9,253 bases of DNA from Verrucomicrobiota bacterium (lineage in GTDB: Bacteria; Verrucomicrobiota; Verrucomicrobiia; Verrucomicrobiales; Verrucomicrobiaceae): contig JAIOQF010000084.1 of assembly GCA_021413535.1 (NCBI GenBank), forward strand, positions 1 through 9,253, read 5' to 3'. The position numbers and the translations under genes are program-made. Of the stretch, positions 7,960-9,253 are shown piece by piece. Each line of letters begins with the position of its first letter. The first letter of the stretch is position 1. The notes below the pieces were generated by a model. That model made no database searches, was not told where the DNA came from, and worked only from the letters and a program-made list of their open reading frames with translations.

Positions 7960-8133
7960 GGATGAATGGAAATGGAGCGCAGGGTTACGGAGCCATGACT
8001 CATGTTCTTTCTGAATAAAGCCGTCAACTACTTCAGATGAAATCTGCGAGGCAAATGCGCTGCCTGCTGGTGCGTCCCGCCCTCAATCATCATCAGCGGA
8101 CTGCCGCGGGACGTGACCCATGACCCCTCACCT
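7960..8133 (-). promoter_or_regulatory. Leader region of the propeller-cytochrome gene
   Basis: This 174-base gap is the only room for a dedicated promoter for the propeller-cytochrome gene. On the minus strand a TTGACG (plus positions 8022-8027) resembles a -35 box, but no good -10 hexamer stands 16-18 bases downstream, so no promoter is called with certainty. A small hairpin, cagat-gaa-atctg, lies at about 8034-8046. The upper part of the gap holds the stem listed separately as a possible terminator of the peptidase gene. Confidence 0.25.
8073..8113 (-). terminator. Possible stem-loop terminator after the peptidase gene
   Basis: cgtcccgc (8073-8080) and gcgggacg (8106-8113) form a perfect 8-bp GC-rich stem around 25 bases. 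It begins 20 bases after the stop codon of the minus-strand peptidase gene. A competing inner stem, gcgg-actg-ccgc (about 8096-8107), overlaps the upper arm. There is no U-run on the minus-strand transcript, so this is not a classical intrinsic terminator; it may be an mRNA 3'-end stabilising structure. Confidence 0.35.
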
Positions 8134-8823
8134 TCAGTCGCGTTTCTTCAACCGCGTTTTTACCCGCTTGATCAGCCCGCGGCTGGCGGGCAGCTCCCCG
8201 CGCACCAGCAGCCATTTTGTGTGGGGCAACTTCGTGCACGCGATGTGCTCAGGGGCCGTGTTCTTTTCGTTGACGCTGGGAACGAGGTCGACGCCCGCCT
8301 CGGCATACACATGCCGCACGAATGCCGAGCAAAAGAACGCATGATCACGCGCCAGCAGATTTGTCCGTGGCCGCCATTCGGGATGCCGCAACGCCCACGC
8401 GGTGCCTGCCAGTTCACTTAGAGAATATCGCGTGCGCTGCGCCACCTGCTCCAGAGCAGCCGCAAGCAGACGGTCGATCTGCTCAGGCGTTAGTCCGAAG
8501 TCGAGAATGGCCAGTGCCGTTGTCTTCTCATCGTCGTGATATTTCGTGATCCGATTTTCCTGAACGCCCAGCCGGATGTGTTTGCGATGAAGATCCAGGT
8601 CGGACTCGATCACCCAATGATGTCCACCGTGTCGGCGCCCCTGAAAGATAAAAGCATGCGACCAGCGACTCCAAGCATGATCATCAGTCAGGTGCCGCTG
8701 CGCGCGGTTGATCATGCGATTAATCAATTCCGGTCCCCCGAAAAGCCCGATACGACCCGGTGCCGCGTGGCGTTCAAAGAACTCCGCGTTGCTCAGACCT
8801 TCGACAAGAATGGTTTCTGACAT
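8134..8823 (-). CDS. YiiX/C92-like permuted papain-fold peptidase or amidase
   Basis: This 229-residue protein resembles the circularly permuted NlpC/P60 (papain-like) enzymes such as YiiX/YaeF (peptidase C92 type). The order of catalytic motifs is the permuted one: a G-R-I-G-L-F block (23-28), then H56 in RWSHAFIF, E73 in WVIESDLD, and late in the chain C165 in HAFFCSAFVRHVY. In the family the late Cys is the nucleophile and the early His the general base; members hydrolyse amide or ester bonds in cell-wall peptides or lipids. There is no signal peptide or membrane helix, so a cytoplasmic place is expected unless export is atypical. The C-terminus is very basic (KRVKTRLKKRD), which could favour membrane or nucleic-acid contact; that is inference. 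The ATG at 8823 has no near Shine-Dalgarno. The assignment rests on motif order and is moderately sure; the substrate is unknown. Confidence 0.8.
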   Translation of the reverse strand: MSETILVEGLSNAEFFERHAAPGRIGLFGGPELINRMINRAQRHLTDDHAWSRWSHAFIFQGRRHGGHHWVIESDLDLHRKHIRLGVQENRITKYHDDEKTTALAILDFGLTPEQIDRLLAAALEQVAQRTRYSLSELAGTAWALRHPEWRPRTNLLARDHAFFCSAFVRHVYAEAGVDLVPSVNEKNTAPEHIACTKLPHTKWLLVRGELPASRGLIKRVKTRLKKRD

Positions 8824-8883
8824 GGCGTAGATCTTATTACCTCATTTATTCACGGGAATCCAACCATTCTCGCATCGTCCTAA

Positions 8884-8900
8884 AATATTTTCTCAATATT
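8884..8900 (-). terminator. Weak A/T hairpin overlapping the stop of the edge fragment
   Basis: Two AATATT copies (8884-8889 and 8895-8900) are inverted repeats around ttctc, and on the minus strand the stem is followed by further T residues (AATATTTTA). The upper copy overlaps the TAA stop at 8899-8901. The stem is only 6 bp and all A/T, so its stability is low. It could weakly terminate transcription ahead of the peptidase gene. The remainder of 8824-8898 shows no other site I can defend. Confidence 0.25.
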
Positions 8901-9150
8901 ACTGGCAGTGCATTTGCCACGTCACGGTGCCAGTAGTGGGGCGTTCGAGAACGATAGCAGTGAGATCACCAGAACCGACGGCTTCGAATTTTGCTGTTGC
9001 GGCTTCGGCACTGACGGAAGTTGGTTTTTGGCCGTTGTTTGCCACAACGATCTTGAACGGCTCTCCACCGATGACATTGGCGGTGCCACTGAGTCGTTTC
9101 GTTTCACCATTCCATTTTACATCACCCAAATCCACCCAGCCTTGCAGCAA
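8899..9150 (-). CDS. Unrecognised beta-rich C-terminal-like fragment, probable gene remnant
   Basis: The frame reads like genuine protein: alternating hydrophobic and polar residues with Gly/Thr/Val richness, as in GWVDLGDVKWNG, LSGTANVIGGEPFKIVVANNG and ERPTTGTVTWQ. This fits a beta-sandwich tail such as those ending larger secreted proteins. I do not recognise the family. The only starts are TTG codons, the first at 9150, and an in-frame stop (TGA, plus 9163-9165) lies five codons further upstream, so the frame can hold at most 87 residues. There is no signal peptide or ribosome-binding site. The simplest reading is the C-terminal end of a gene whose front was lost by deletion, rearrangement or a frameshift. 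A complete short protein starting with TTG is possible but less likely. The frames immediately upstream on this strand are also closed by stops within 90 bases. Confidence 0.45.
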   Translation of the reverse strand: MLQGWVDLGDVKWNGETKRLSGTANVIGGEPFKIVVANNGQKPTSVSAEAATAKFEAVGSGDLTAIVLERPTTGTVTWQMHCQ

Positions 9151-9164
9151 GTGGCGAGATCGTC

Positions 9165-9253
9165 ATGACAGGCGAGTCCGTCTATATTGCCGGGATGCTT
9201 CAGGAAAAAGGCGTCGACATGCGTTACATGATGCCGATGTCAAACATCGGTGG
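9165..9253 (+). CDS. Start of a plus-strand open frame running off the window (partial)
   Basis: From ATG 9165 the plus strand stays open to the last base, giving 29 complete residues (MTGESVYIAGMLQEKG followed by a Met-rich part ending near SNIGG). A ggcgag six bases before the ATG could be a ribosome-binding site, and most third codon positions are G or C. The in-frame stop upstream is at 9090. It is divergent from, and almost touches, the minus-strand fragment ending near 9162. I do not recognise the protein. It could be the start of a real gene or a chance frame; 89 bases cannot decide. Confidence 0.35.
   Translation, partial: MTGESVYIAGMLQEKGVDMRYMMPMSNIG

Noticed and set aside
8022..8027. 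TTGACG (minus strand) as a -35 box for the propeller-cytochrome gene
   Set aside because: No acceptable -10 hexamer stands at 16-18 bases, so it is not supported as a sigma-70 promoter.
8908..9168. Plus-strand frame opposite the edge fragment
   Set aside because: The translation is Cys/Ser-rich and irregular, whereas the minus-strand reading has a clean beta-strand pattern.
1..9253. Search by eye for a CRISPR array, tRNA, rRNA, toxin-antitoxin pair, transposase or phage genes
   Set aside because: No regularly spaced repeats, cloverleaf, transposase motif or small paired frames were seen; the minus-strand genes are explained by ordinary envelope-related families.

Overview
The window most likely comes from a bacterium of the Verrucomicrobiota (PVC superphylum). 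The main evidence is a 905-residue secreted protein that pairs a beta-propeller 'membrane-bound dehydrogenase' domain with a C-terminal CAACH cytochrome module of the kind called 'heme-binding domain, Pirellula/Verrucomicrobium type'. Two other points agree with this. One is an FHA-anchored transglutaminase-like protein with motifs I recall from planctomycetes and verrucomicrobia. The other is a GGACA/TGTCC hairpin repeat in the left intergenic region. Base composition is moderately GC-rich by eye, and Shine-Dalgarno sequences are weak or absent at most starts.

Layout, left to right. Bases 1-269 hold no gene but contain two adjacent hairpin repeats (51-136 and 153-177). Bases 270-2813 (+) encode an 847-residue membrane protein: cytoplasmic FHA domain, one membrane helix, proline-rich linker, transglutaminase-like core and a TPR-like tail. 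It converges, across 30 bases, on four genes that all lie on the minus strand. In transcription order these are: a permuted papain-like (YiiX/C92-type) peptidase or amidase (8823-8134), the propeller-cytochrome protein (7959-5242), a BioF2/CelD-like GNAT acyltransferase (5136-4072), and a secreted cyclophilin-type peptidylprolyl isomerase with an extra C-terminal domain (3986-2844). Gaps of 174, 105 and 85 bases separate them, so they may be partly co-transcribed but do not form a tight operon. At the right edge, the minus-strand tail of a beta-rich protein (from about 9162 or 9150 down to 8899) meets a plus-strand open frame that starts at 9165 and leaves the window. This suggests a rearranged or degraded locus.

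No defence system, CRISPR array, tRNA, rRNA or insertion sequence is visible. Several products are predicted to lie in or cross the cell envelope: the cyclophilin and propeller-cytochrome proteins are exported and the FHA protein spans the membrane. Nothing in the sequence shows that the genes act together in one pathway. The most distinctive items are the FHA-transmembrane-transglutaminase architecture with an altered third catalytic position, the cyclophilin with substituted active-site residues and a possible TPM-like tail, the repeat element at the left edge, and the broken gene junction at the right edge.
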